This document shows positions 16,346 through 25,039 of a stretch of 64,000 nucleotides of DNA, one piece after another. Numbering within the stretch: the stretch's first letter is position 1; every line of letters begins with the position of its first letter. The DNA is from Sedimenticola sp. (GTDB lineage: Bacteria > Pseudomonadota > Gammaproteobacteria > Chromatiales > Chromatiaceae): positions 1 through 64,000 of the forward strand of contig JALSQZ010000199.1 of NCBI GenBank assembly GCA_026985055.1, in the 5' to 3' direction. A program made the translations under genes and the position numbers. The notes beneath the pieces are model-generated. The model was not told where the DNA came from. It searched no databases and saw nothing but the letters and a program-made list of their open reading frames with translations.

Positions 16346-18637
16346 TCATTCAGCCAATGATTCCAGGCGTAAAAACATCGTTTCGCCTGTTGCATCATCC
16401 AGGCCATCATTGTCAGAAACCAGATAGGTTGTTCCATCGAATGCAATCGCCATACCCTCCAGCTTGTCTACGACCCAACCGTTGTAACGGCGCATGTCTG
16501 GCAACACATCATGAAGCAAGACTTTCGTCACCACTGGGTATTGCTCACCCAAATCCCGTGCCATGGCCGGATCAAAACGGTATATTCTCTTGACTGCCGC
16601 CTTGTCACCCTGCTGATTGTCACGTTCGATGACCGCCAGTTCGCCAGTTTGCAAGGCAACCATTTCAGACAAGCCAACCCATGCGCCTTCCGGGGCGGCA
16701 TCCAACGGGTAGTAATAAAACTGCCATTCACCCATTGATGGGTCATATTCACCGATCTTTACCAGACCATTTGGGTCGTCCTGCCACTCTCGTTGAAAAG
16801 CAATGAACACCCGGCCGCCAACCGACTCTGCAACCCCTTCAAAACCGAACTTGCGCTGATTTTTCTGTACTTCCAGGGGCAGCTCGATCTCCTGCTTGAC
16901 ATTTCCTTCCGCACTTATTTTCAGCAACAGGTTTCGGGAAACACCGGGCTTGCCTTCAGATACCGCCCAGAAACCACCTTCGGACGCAACCGTCACTCCT
17001 TCCAGATCGTAACTGACAGAACCGCCATTGCGTTGCAGCGGGATCTCTCCATCGATAACCGCCGGAACTTCGGAAACGTCGATAGTGTAAATTTTCGAGT
17101 GCGCATAAAAGCTATCATGTACCGCATAGAGCCGATCGCTATCACTGGGGTCTGCCGCCAAACCCGACAACGCCCCCCAGCCAATTGGCGGGGTTCCCCT
17201 GGAAACAATCTGCGGATACATCGCAGGCCCGTTTTCCAGATGATATATGGTGATCATGGAGCGATAACCTTCACTCGCATCATCTTTTTCCGCCGCAACC
17301 GCCAGCAAATTTTTCCCGGGAATTGGCAATATGCCTTCAGGTCCTACACCAGTGGGCAATACCTGAATGTACTCTGGCTTGCCGTTACGATCTACCCGGT
17401 ATACAGCAACAAGGTTGGCGCGCTCGGCGCCTACGAACAAGAATCGCTGCCGCCCATCATCATACCGCGCAAAAGCTACACCCTCGGGTTCAGTACCCTT
17501 CTTTCCTGAACGTTTTTCGGGATAATGTCCAATGCGCATTGCCAGATATTCGATATCGTTTCCTGAATCGAATACAATATTTCCTCGACGGTCAAATACC
17601 GAAAATCCCCGACTGCCGCCATGATAATCACCTTCATTGGCGGTAACGAAGAATCTTCTGCTGACCCAGCTGACTGCATCTGGCTCTCTGGGTACGGACT
17701 TCAGTGAACCTGTCGGCTCAATACGTTTGTTTTTTTCGATATCAATGCCGGACAGATCCACGTAGCCTGCACTGAAATCTCGTTTCACCCGACGTTTTTT
17801 CAGGTTAGCAATGACGATATGGTTATTTTCCTGTAACGAAACGACCACCTTGTTTTTTCGGTTGACAGAGACGAATTCCGGCTCTGGATCTTCGGCACCC
17901 ACATCCCCAATACCCGCCAGCTCCACTCGTTCAGCGCGCCAATGCACAGGCGAACCTTCCAGCTCCAACACTTGCAAAAAACCTGCTGGAAGCTGGGGCA
18001 AAGCCCCCAGCTCACTCCCTTGTGCCTGACAGGCTTGCTTGTCGCCGTATGCGGCATCAATCAGTCCGCCATGCCCATCCGGGCAGGCTTCTTCATCACG
18101 CTCGTTCTCTATTGCAACAACCGCATATCGACCATTAGGACTGATCGAAATAGCATCTGGTTGACCACCCAGATCAATTACCTGGCTAATAACCGGATTG
18201 TCCATATCGGCAATATCAACGACCACTAACTCACCGGAAGTATTTACATAGTCAACCGAAGTATTGACTACAACCAACGCATAGTTTCCCTTGACGGCTA
18301 CCGAAGTGGGCTCCCCTTTCAATGCTACGAAGCCTGCTGGCTGAGGTTTGCCAGGATCACGGATATCAACGAAACCAAGACGCTGCTGCACGCCATCCGT
18401 ATAGATTAGATAATTTTCATCTTCGGAAACCGCCAGAATCTCCGACACTGTTTCGTCAGTTTCCGATTGATTTTCCGCCAAATTCCGATAAACCGGAAAG
18501 GTCGCTATACGCTGAAAATATTGTGCTGAAGCCGAGGCCATACTTTTAGCGGGAAGAGCGGCACAAGCAATGCCACCCATACCGACAATCAACATCATTC
18601 CATAACATTTTCTGATCTTTTGTAGCTTGCTCATCAT
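16346..18637 (-). CDS. Secreted beta-propeller with phytase-esterase-like domain
   Basis: About 763 residues from ATG 18637 (the frame opens at a TTG ten codons earlier). A signal peptide covers about residues 1-37. The N-terminal half has repeated propeller-type blades (GYVDLSGIDI, DAISISPNGRYAVVAIENE, PEFVSVN). The C-terminal half (about 480-763) resembles the esterase-like activity of phytase domain, with GALSGLAADP, SYDLEGVTV, GFEGVAES and VDKLEGMAIAFDG. Related proteins are annotated as alkaline phosphatase or phytase-like, but I see no confirmed catalytic triad. Located in the periplasm or outside the cell. Lower GC than the flanking core genes. Confidence 0.75.
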   Translation of the reverse strand: MMSKLQKIRKCYGMMLIVGMGGIACAALPAKSMASASAQYFQRIATFPVYRNLAENQSETDETVSEILAVSEDENYLIYTDGVQQRLGFVDIRDPGKPQPAGFVALKGEPTSVAVKGNYALVVVNTSVDYVNTSGELVVVDIADMDNPVISQVIDLGGQPDAISISPNGRYAVVAIENERDEEACPDGHGGLIDAAYGDKQACQAQGSELGALPQLPAGFLQVLELEGSPVHWRAERVELAGIGDVGAEDPEPEFVSVNRKNKVVVSLQENNHIVIANLKKRRVKRDFSAGYVDLSGIDIEKNKRIEPTGSLKSVPREPDAVSWVSRRFFVTANEGDYHGGSRGFSVFDRRGNIVFDSGNDIEYLAMRIGHYPEKRSGKKGTEPEGVAFARYDDGRQRFLFVGAERANLVAVYRVDRNGKPEYIQVLPTGVGPEGILPIPGKNLLAVAAEKDDASEGYRSMITIYHLENGPAMYPQIVSRGTPPIGWGALSGLAADPSDSDRLYAVHDSFYAHSKIYTIDVSEVPAVIDGEIPLQRNGGSVSYDLEGVTVASEGGFWAVSEGKPGVSRNLLLKISAEGNVKQEIELPLEVQKNQRKFGFEGVAESVGGRVFIAFQREWQDDPNGLVKIGEYDPSMGEWQFYYYPLDAAPEGAWVGLSEMVALQTGELAVIERDNQQGDKAAVKRIYRFDPAMARDLGEQYPVVTKVLLHDVLPDMRRYNGWVVDKLEGMAIAFDGTTYLVSDNDGLDDATGETMFLRLESLAE

Positions 18638-18766
18638 CTTGTTGATTTGCGTGGTTGTTGATAGCAAATCATGCTAACGGCGCGATGTTTCAATCAGATG
18701 ACGATCACGTCAAAAGTAAAGGGGCCAACTGCACATAGGCCGTGGCAGGTAATTGAAGTATGGGCA

Positions 18767-18830
18767 TGGTGGAAATTGCACTTCCACCAAGCGCCAAGAA
18801 GAATTTCTTGAATGGAATTTTCGTCTTTTG
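18767..18830. repeat. Diverged family 1 remnant (hairpins D and E)
   Basis: tggtggaa (18767-18774) pairs perfectly with ttccacca (18782-18789) around attgcac, close to the aaatcgcatttt loop of element hairpin D. The next stretch (aagaagaatttcttgaatggaattttcgtctt) resembles hairpin E. The 171 bp gap 18668-18838 shows nothing else. Confidence 0.5.
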
Positions 18831-18838
18831 CGATGGCG

Positions 18839-20455
18839 TCAAGACTCTCCCACGGCCCGCAAATAGCTGTGACTTTCCAGAATTTTCAAGGCCCTGCGAC
18901 TGCCCCGATAGTTCTGATCGAAGACGGTGTTCTTCAGGGGCAGTTCGTTATCGATATCATAGATGATGAGCAGCCCCTGCGGATGCTCCCTGGCCCAGGC
19001 CGGCGCATTGCGTGTATTCAGGCGTTTCACCGGCTCCTCCAGCCTGCCAAGGAAATTGAACTGGCCATGATACTTGCCGATATACGCCAGCTTGCGCCCC
19101 TGATCCTGATAATGCTTTACCTGGCGGCTGATTTCCCGCAAGTCATAGGCATTTCCGGCTGCTGTCATCAACGCCGGTTGCACGGCCAGCAGAATCAGCA
19201 CCGCCGCACTGGTGATTCTGACCACAGCATCCGGGAGAACCCTCAACGGTAACCAGGCCGCCAGGACTCCCAGCATCAGCAGCAAGCCACCCCACAAGGG
19301 AGAAATGTCCCGAATCCACCTGGCGGCGCTTTGCGGGGCAAACAAGGGCAGTCCCAGCAAAAACAAGCCGGCAAGCAGCAGCATCACCACCCCCAGGTCC
19401 ATGCGTTTGCCTTCCTTTCCCCGACTTCCCTGCAGCAGCCAGGCAATCACCAGTGACAAAGCCGGCAACAAAGGCAACAGATATTTGATCTGTTTGCCGC
19501 TGACCAGACTGAACAGAACCAGTGTGGGCAGTATCCAGCTGGCCAGAAAACGCATACCCCGATCTGGGCGCTTGCGCTCCAACCCGGCGGCAGATTTCCA
19601 CAACCGGGGCCAAAGAGACCAAGGCAACAAAAACAAGGGCAACATGGGCAAATACCACCACCAGGGCTCGCGATGAGCGAAGGAATTGACCACGCGATTG
19701 GCCGTTTGCCCCCAGAAAATGGCGTTGCGGTATTTCTCCCCGCCTTCCAGCCCGGCCGGGATCGCCCAGGCCAGCACCATCACGGCGCCTCCCAGCACAC
19801 ACGCAAACAGGGCCGCATACCATCGCCCCCAGTTCTCCCGCCTGTCCCCAACCCAGAGGGGGCCAAGCAGCGCGGCAGGCAACAAGTGCAACAGGATTAC
19901 CGGCCCCTTGGCCAGCAACCCCAGGCCAATGGCCAGACTCAGCAGCCACCAGCCAGATGTTTTTCCCCTGCCCGCATCGAACATCCCGAGCATGCCCAGC
20001 AGCGTGCAGAACACCAGGAGCATGTCGAATTGCACCAGGGTGAAGAAAATGAGCCAGACAAAGGTACCAAACAGCACCCAGGGCGCATGTGCTGCGATCT
20101 GCATTTTCCCTGGCCACAAACGCATTGCCAGACGCTGCACCAGATACAGACAGAACAGAGACAACAAGGGCGCAATCATGCGTGGCCAGACTTCGTTGAC
20201 GCCGAACATCCACCAGCCCGCATGCATGAGCCAAAACAGCAACGGCGGCTTGTGCGCATAGGTTTCACCGTTCAGATGAGGCACCAGAAAATCGCCGTTG
20301 CGCCACATTTCCCAAGCGACGCTCAGATAACGGGTCTCGTCCACGGGAATCAGCGGGCGAAGCAACAAGGCGCTTGCCAGCAACAGCAACCAGTAGAAGA
20401 TCAGCAACCACCAGCGGGTTTCCCGATCAGCAGACAGGTGCCGATTCTGGCTCAA
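18839..20455 (-). CDS. ArnT-like family 39 glycosyltransferase
   Basis: 538 residues with about twelve TMs, a GT-C fold enzyme that transfers a sugar from a polyprenyl-phosphate donor to an envelope acceptor such as lipid A. The periplasmic N-terminal motif VDETRYLSVAWEMWRNGDF (38-56) and GETYAHKPPLLFW (about 63-75) are characteristic of ArnT. The TTG start overlaps the stop of the upstream TVP38-like gene (TTGA). It forms a three-gene unit with a family 2 glycosyltransferase that could make the lipid-linked donor. No other arn genes are present, so the sugar is unknown. Confidence 0.85.
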   Translation of the reverse strand: MSQNRHLSADRETRWWLLIFYWLLLLASALLLRPLIPVDETRYLSVAWEMWRNGDFLVPHLNGETYAHKPPLLFWLMHAGWWMFGVNEVWPRMIAPLLSLFCLYLVQRLAMRLWPGKMQIAAHAPWVLFGTFVWLIFFTLVQFDMLLVFCTLLGMLGMFDAGRGKTSGWWLLSLAIGLGLLAKGPVILLHLLPAALLGPLWVGDRRENWGRWYAALFACVLGGAVMVLAWAIPAGLEGGEKYRNAIFWGQTANRVVNSFAHREPWWWYLPMLPLFLLPWSLWPRLWKSAAGLERKRPDRGMRFLASWILPTLVLFSLVSGKQIKYLLPLLPALSLVIAWLLQGSRGKEGKRMDLGVVMLLLAGLFLLGLPLFAPQSAARWIRDISPLWGGLLLMLGVLAAWLPLRVLPDAVVRITSAAVLILLAVQPALMTAAGNAYDLREISRQVKHYQDQGRKLAYIGKYHGQFNFLGRLEEPVKRLNTRNAPAWAREHPQGLLIIYDIDNELPLKNTVFDQNYRGSRRALKILESHSYLRAVGES

Positions 20456-21126
20456 GAAACCGCCTCTTGCTTGTCATCGACCAGATCATGAACCATCCTT
20501 TCGTTTCGATAACGATTGAGCAGATGCATCCCGAGCAATCCCGATATGACAAACAGCACCGCACCAAGCCCGATACGGAGCACCGGATCTACGCTGATGC
20601 CACTGCCTGCCAGGGCAAACACGATATTCTGCGGAAGATAACCAAGGGCCGATCCCAGCAGAAATGGCAACAAGGGAATCCTGGATATGCCAGCCGCCAG
20701 ATTGACCAGCAGATTGCTGCCCACGGGAAACAGGCGAATCATCAGGGTTTTGGTAAAAGGATCACGTTCAATGAAATCATCGATCTTGCGAATCTTGTCC
20801 GGATAGCGGCGGGCAATGGTGCTGGCGCTGAACCAGCGCGAGGAATAGAAGGCGATCAGACAACCGGCAATGCTGGCCAGTTCAACCAGAAGCAGTCCGT
20901 AACCGAAACCAAAACCATAACCGGCCAGGATAGCAATGAACTGACGTGACATTCCCACGGCAACGAACAGACTGCTCAGGGCAAGAAACAGCAATTGTCC
21001 CCGGATGCCGTGATGGCGGATATTGGCATCCACCCAGTCTTTGCCCAAAGTGTCTCCCAGAACCCATGCCACCACCAGGATGAGCGCAATCAGCAACAGC
21101 CCCCGAACAAGAAACCGCAGTTTCAT
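20452..21126 (-). CDS. TVP38/TMEM64 family (DedA-superfamily) membrane protein
   Basis: 224 residues from the ATG at 21126 with a GAAGG ribosome site; the open frame extends 47 codons upstream with no homology. About five or six TMs. The signature region GYGFGFGYGLLLVELASIAG (about 69-88), the SRWFSASTIARRYPD loop and RLFPVGSNLLVNLAAGISRI (about 131-150) match the SNARE-associated/VTT fold. These proteins are implicated in lipid scrambling, including undecaprenyl-phosphate in the wider superfamily. Lying between two glycosyltransferases, it may help to move a lipid-linked sugar across the membrane (inference). Confidence 0.85.
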   Translation of the reverse strand: MKLRFLVRGLLLIALILVVAWVLGDTLGKDWVDANIRHHGIRGQLLFLALSSLFVAVGMSRQFIAILAGYGFGFGYGLLLVELASIAGCLIAFYSSRWFSASTIARRYPDKIRKIDDFIERDPFTKTLMIRLFPVGSNLLVNLAAGISRIPLLPFLLGSALGYLPQNIVFALAGSGISVDPVLRIGLGAVLFVISGLLGMHLLNRYRNERMVHDLVDDKQEAVS

Positions 21127-21188
21127 GCCACCTTCCGAAAAACGCAGAACCCTGTAACAGTCATTTTGCCATGGCGCACGAGCCGGCC

Positions 21189-21908
21189 TCATAGCTCCCG
21201 GACATCCGGACGCTTGCCCCGGCGTTGCAGCCAGAGCACGCCCAACATATCCACGATGCCGGTCCAAAGACGGTTGTGTACTCCATATTTGCTTACACCC
21301 TTGTGGCGCGGTCTATGGTTCACCTCCACGGACTGTAGCTTTTTCCCGCTGCGCAGGATCAACGCAGGCAGGAAACGATGCATGTGGTCAAAATAGGGCA
21401 GCTCCAGAAAGGCTTCCCGGGAAAACAGCTTGAGGCCACAACCCGTATCCGGCGTATCATCCCTGAGAACCCGGGCGCGCACCGCATTGGCCAGACGAGA
21501 GGAAAATTTCTTCAACCGGGTGTCCTGACGCTGTCTGCGCCAGCCCGCGATCATGCAAAGATCAGGATCCCTGGTCTCCTGCTGCACCAGCGCATAAAGA
21601 GAAGGAATATCCGCCGGATCATTCTGGCCATCACCATCCAGGGTAGCGACCCAATCGGCTCTGGCCGCTTTCACGCCGCTGCGCACGGCAGTACTCTGGC
21701 CACAGCTCTCCGCATGGCTGAGAACCCGCAGCCGTTCGTCCTGTTTGCGCAGGGTTTCGAGAATGGCCAGGGTTTCGTCGGTACTGCCATCATTCACGTA
21801 GATGATTTCGTAATCCAGATGGCCATCAAGCGCGGCATGGATCTCGTCAATCAATAGCTCGAGATTATCCTGCTCGTTAAAAACCGGTACTACTACTGAC
21901 AAATCCAT
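21189..21908 (-). CDS. Family 2 glycosyltransferase (DPM1/ArnC-like)
   Basis: 239 residues from the ATG at 21908; a TTG at 21920 is an alternative. GT-A fold: SVVVPVFNEQDNLELLIDE at the N-terminus, NDGSTDETL (about 43-51), ATLDGDGQNDPADI (DxD, about 88-101) and SREAFLELPYFDHMHRFLP. No C-terminal TM pair, so it resembles soluble dolichyl-phosphate mannose synthase more than full-length ArnC. Probably makes the polyprenyl-phosphate sugar donor for the ArnT-like enzyme two genes downstream. Confidence 0.88.
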   Translation of the reverse strand: MDLSVVVPVFNEQDNLELLIDEIHAALDGHLDYEIIYVNDGSTDETLAILETLRKQDERLRVLSHAESCGQSTAVRSGVKAARADWVATLDGDGQNDPADIPSLYALVQQETRDPDLCMIAGWRRQRQDTRLKKFSSRLANAVRARVLRDDTPDTGCGLKLFSREAFLELPYFDHMHRFLPALILRSGKKLQSVEVNHRPRHKGVSKYGVHNRLWTGIVDMLGVLWLQRRGKRPDVREL

Positions 21909-22147
21909 GAAGACAGACAATCTCTAATATCAAGACCAGACAAACCAAAAGCCGACAAAGCAGCTGGAAACAACGGATAGCAGGCGCCATGGAATGGACG
22001 AATCACTTCCTCCATTTCTTCCCGGCAACCACGGAGCTCATTATACCTGATGAATGCGCATACTGCCGGGACAGACTTTGAAAACCTGATGCCTCCGGGT
22101 AAATGAGGCTATACTCTACGAACAACATTTCCACTGGGAACAGACCG

Positions 22148-22702
22148 ATGAGGAACAGGAAGAAACTGCTACTGAGCGGCCTGCTGATCATGAGCAGCCA
22201 GATAACGCTTGCCCTGGAGCTGCAAAGCCCGGACGTGAGCAATCAGGTACGTATGAAAAAGCAACAGGAGTTCAAGGGTTTTGGCTGCGACGGAGGAAAC
22301 ATTTCTCCAGCCCTGAAATGGAAAGACATCCCCTCGGGAACCAAAAGTTTTGCCCTGACCATGCATGACCCGGATGCGCCCACCGGCAGCGGCTGGTGGC
22401 ACTGGGTGGTGTTCAATATTCCGCGGGATACACGGGAACTGGCTGCCAATGCGGGAGACCCTTCCGCCGGACTCATGCCGAAACAGGCCGTACAGTCACG
22501 TACCGATTTTGGCAGCACCGGCTATGGCGGCCCCTGTCCACCCAAAGGACATGGCACCCACCATTACCACATCACTCTGTATGCGCTGGATGTGGAAAAA
22601 CTGCCTCTGAAAGAAGATGCGCCAGCCGCCAAGGTAGGCTTCTATATCAACCAGCACAAGCTCGCAGACAGCCGCATTACCGGGCTGTATTCACGCAAGT
22701 AG
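22148..22702 (+). CDS. YbhB/YbcL family PEBP-like protein
   Basis: 184 residues from the ATG at 22148; the longer frame lacks homology. A signal peptide covers about residues 1-22 (LLLSGLLIMSSQITLA). The fold motifs are MHDPDAPTGSGWWHWVVFNI (about 77-96) and GYGGPCPPKGHGTHHYHITL (about 132-151), the two halves of the PEBP ligand pocket. Exported homologue of phosphatidylethanolamine-binding proteins, with no defined bacterial function. A TATACT at 22110-22115 is a possible -10. It converges with the next gene, with only 4 bp between the stop codons. The 239 bp gap before it (21909-22147) shows no gene. Confidence 0.9.
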   Translation: MRNRKKLLLSGLLIMSSQITLALELQSPDVSNQVRMKKQQEFKGFGCDGGNISPALKWKDIPSGTKSFALTMHDPDAPTGSGWWHWVVFNIPRDTRELAANAGDPSAGLMPKQAVQSRTDFGSTGYGGPCPPKGHGTHHYHITLYALDVEKLPLKEDAPAAKVGFYINQHKLADSRITGLYSRK

Positions 22703-22706
22703 AATC

Positions 22707-23159
22707 TCAGGAACGCGGTGCTTCTGCGGCAAAGAAGCGCCGCGCCACACTTCTGCCAAGCCGTGCAGTCAGAAGAAAAGCCAGGTAAACGGCCGCCACT
22801 TCGCCAAGATACAGCCAGACAACCTCCATGCGGAGTTTCATCCCGTCCAGATAACCCATAACCACCAGCGACACAAGAATCGCCACGATGGGCGTGGCAA
22901 ACACCAGCCCCATGAGCAAGGGACGGTATCCGCCGCTGACCATTTCAAACAGAAATACGCTGAAAAAACCTGCGATAAGGGCGCCTATGAAAGCAATCAG
23001 CGCCAGCATGCCAACCAGCATCAACCCATTCGGCTCGAACCCTATGGACATCAGCATGGGAGCCACATACAAATTCATGTAAGGCGTGGATGAATAATAG
23101 AGCAACACGCCCAGGGTCATCAGCAACAAGCTTGCCAGCACAGGCCACAGCTTTTTCAT
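22707..23159 (-). CDS. Hypothetical four-TM membrane protein
   Basis: 150 residues with four hydrophobic segments (about 4-24, 43-68, 77-100 and 110-132) and a short basic and Ala-rich tail (ARLGRSVARRFFAAEAPRS). I do not recognise the family and see no catalytic motif. The next gene upstream (Lys/Ala-rich protein) ends 13 bp before this start on the same strand, so the two may be cotranscribed. Located in the inner membrane. Confidence 0.7.
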   Translation of the reverse strand: MKKLWPVLASLLLMTLGVLLYYSSTPYMNLYVAPMLMSIGFEPNGLMLVGMLALIAFIGALIAGFFSVFLFEMVSGGYRPLLMGLVFATPIVAILVSLVVMGYLDGMKLRMEVVWLYLGEVAAVYLAFLLTARLGRSVARRFFAAEAPRS

Positions 23160-23172
23160 GTTTCAGATGGCC

Positions 23173-23808
23173 TCAGGGTGATTCCGAAGGAAGCAGCAAG
23201 GCATCCCACAGCTGCTTTACCTGATCATCAGGCAACGGCAGGAGCTCCGCAGGCACGGGCTTTTCAACAACGACTTCTTCTTCGCGCACGATCACTTCCG
23301 CTACCGGAGTCTGATCAGGAGCAGTCTGCACTTCAACAGGAGAAGAGGAAGGGGAAAAATAGGACCAGATACGCTCCATGTCCATTCCCTTGAGCTCCCC
23401 GAATTGCATCATCACATACATCAACGCGGCAATCGCAGCCAATACCAGTGCCAGCACCAGATTCAACCACCAGGTGGCGCTCTCGTCGCTGTTCGCCGCA
23501 GCAGAAGCCGCGCGCGGATCAGATTGTTTCTGTGCCGGCATCACATCCGGTTTGCTGGCAGCTCCGAAGGCGTCCGTTGCCGGTTGCGGACTTTTGTTCT
23601 GCGAGGGTTCTGATTGAAGCTTGGCGGATGCTGTCGCTTCCACTGGTGCAGACTCCTTTTTCACGACCTTTTTCTGCGCCACTTTCTTTTTCACTGCAGC
23701 TTTCTTCTTCGCCACTTTTTTCTTGGCTGGCTTTTTCGCTGCTTTCTTTTTTGCAACCTTCTTTTTTGTTTCCTTGGCCGCAGTCTTTTTCTTTTCTTCA
23801 TCTGCCAT
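23173..23808 (-). CDS. Lys/Ala-rich (histone H1-like) single-pass membrane protein
   Basis: 211 residues from the ATG at 23808. Residues 1-50 are an H1/AlgP-like array of KKxAKK and KKKVA units, giving a very basic segment. A Ser/Pro/Ala linker (50-105), one TM (about 113-133, NLVLALVLAAIAALMYVMMQ) and an acidic Pro-rich tail (about 155-211) follow. The basic part could bind DNA or RNA at the inner face of the membrane, but that is inference. Low-complexity Lys codons make homology hard to judge. The next gene downstream encodes a small membrane protein. Confidence 0.75.
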   Translation of the reverse strand: MADEEKKKTAAKETKKKVAKKKAAKKPAKKKVAKKKAAVKKKVAQKKVVKKESAPVEATASAKLQSEPSQNKSPQPATDAFGAASKPDVMPAQKQSDPRAASAAANSDESATWWLNLVLALVLAAIAALMYVMMQFGELKGMDMERIWSYFSPSSSPVEVQTAPDQTPVAEVIVREEEVVVEKPVPAELLPLPDDQVKQLWDALLLPSESP

Positions 23809-23848
23809 GATGGACACCTTGGTTCACAGGAATGTATCAGTGAATACG

Positions 23849-24295
23849 CTACAACAAAGGCAGTGCAAATACCAGTGCATCTTCTCTGCCGTTGTGCGCG
23901 GGATAGTAGTCAAATCGCCGGCCGATTTCATTGAATCCCGCAGATTCGTAGAGATGCCGGGCAGCCCGGTTGGACAGCCTTACTTCCAGAAACAGATTGC
24001 TCGCCGTTTTGTCCCTGGCAAGCTGGATGACCTGTTCCAACACGGCGCGCCCCAATCCCTGTCCCTGCCGCTCGGGACGAACACAGAGATTGAGCAAATG
24101 AGCTTCGCCTGCCCCCCAGGACATCACCGAATATGCACACAAATCGTTCCCGTCTTCATACACCAGGCATTCGTAAGCCTTCACACGCAGGCAGTCTTCG
24201 AAAATCCCCCTACTCCAGGGGTGAGGATAGGCTTGCTCCTCTATAGCCATAACCGTGGGAAGATCTGCTTCCAGCATGGGGCGAGCGCCAAGCAT
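23849..24295 (-). CDS. rimI: Ribosomal-protein-S18-alanine N-acetyltransferase
   Basis: 148 residues from the ATG at 24295, two bases after the upstream stop codon; the longer frame runs into the glycosylase gene. GNAT fold with acetyl-CoA loop VRPERQGQGLGRAVL (about 75-89) and the RimI-like EVRLSNRAARHLYESAGF (about 106-123). RimI acetylates the N-terminal alanine of S18 in E. coli. It is coupled to the family 4 uracil-DNA glycosylase gene. The final EDALVFALPL is typical of RimI. Confidence 0.92.
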   Translation of the reverse strand: MLGARPMLEADLPTVMAIEEQAYPHPWSRGIFEDCLRVKAYECLVYEDGNDLCAYSVMSWGAGEAHLLNLCVRPERQGQGLGRAVLEQVIQLARDKTASNLFLEVRLSNRAARHLYESAGFNEIGRRFDYYPAHNGREDALVFALPLL

Positions 24296-24297
24296 CG

Positions 24298-25035
24298 TTA
24301 TATGTCCTGCAACAATCCATGCAGCTTTTGCAGATCCTCCCACACCTTGGCCTTTTCTTCGGGACGTCGCAACAGATACGCGGGATGATAAGTCACCAGC
24401 AACGGGATAGCTGCCTCTCCATAGCTGTGTACCCGGCTTCGAAGCCGTCCCACAGCATCATCGGTATGCAGCAGATTGTGCGCCGCCACCGCACCCAGAG
24501 CCAGAATCAGCCGCGGCTGCACCAGAGCAAGCTGCTGTTCCAGAAAATGTCCGCAGGCGGCAACTTCATCAGGCCTGGGATTGCGGTTGCCCGGGGGGCG
24601 GCATTTGAGAATATTGGCAATGAATACCTGATCACGACCCAGGCCGATTGCATGCAGCATGGCATCGAGCAGCCGTCCGGCCCGGCCCACGAAAGGTTCC
24701 CCCTGGCGATCTTCTTCCGCTCCCGGCGCTTCCCCGATAATCATCAGGCCGGCATTTTGCGCACCCACGCCAAACACCGTGTGCGTACGGCTGCGATGCA
24801 ATTCACAGGCGCGGCATTTGGCTACCTCATCCCGCAGCGCTTCCCAGGCCTGCGGGACTGTTGCTGATACCACTGTTTCCCTGTCTGGCAAAAGCGCTTC
24901 GGCCTCGGTCGTTTCCACTGGCGGGGCTTGTTCTCCGATCAGACGGGGTTGCATGCCAGCGACCATGGGATCCCGACGCACCCAGGGGACGATGCCCATG
25001 GCATTCAGATATTGCTGGCGGCGCTCCGCATCCAT
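24298..25035 (-). CDS. Family 4 (Fe-S) uracil-DNA glycosylase
   Basis: 245 residues. Removes uracil from DNA. Motif A GEAPGAEEDRQGEPFVGRAG (about 101-120) and motif B HPAYLLRRP (about 216-224) are those of UDG family 4. Four candidate cluster cysteines lie in KCRACELHRS (about 73-82), ILKCRPPGNRNPRPDEV and AACGHFL, consistent with a 4Fe-4S cluster. An N-terminal extension of about 65 residues lacks conserved motifs. The gene is followed closely by rimI, a common pairing. Confidence 0.93.
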   Translation of the reverse strand: MDAERRQQYLNAMGIVPWVRRDPMVAGMQPRLIGEQAPPVETTEAEALLPDRETVVSATVPQAWEALRDEVAKCRACELHRSRTHTVFGVGAQNAGLMIIGEAPGAEEDRQGEPFVGRAGRLLDAMLHAIGLGRDQVFIANILKCRPPGNRNPRPDEVAACGHFLEQQLALVQPRLILALGAVAAHNLLHTDDAVGRLRSRVHSYGEAAIPLLVTYHPAYLLRRPEEKAKVWEDLQKLHGLLQDI

Positions 25036-25039
25036 GGAG

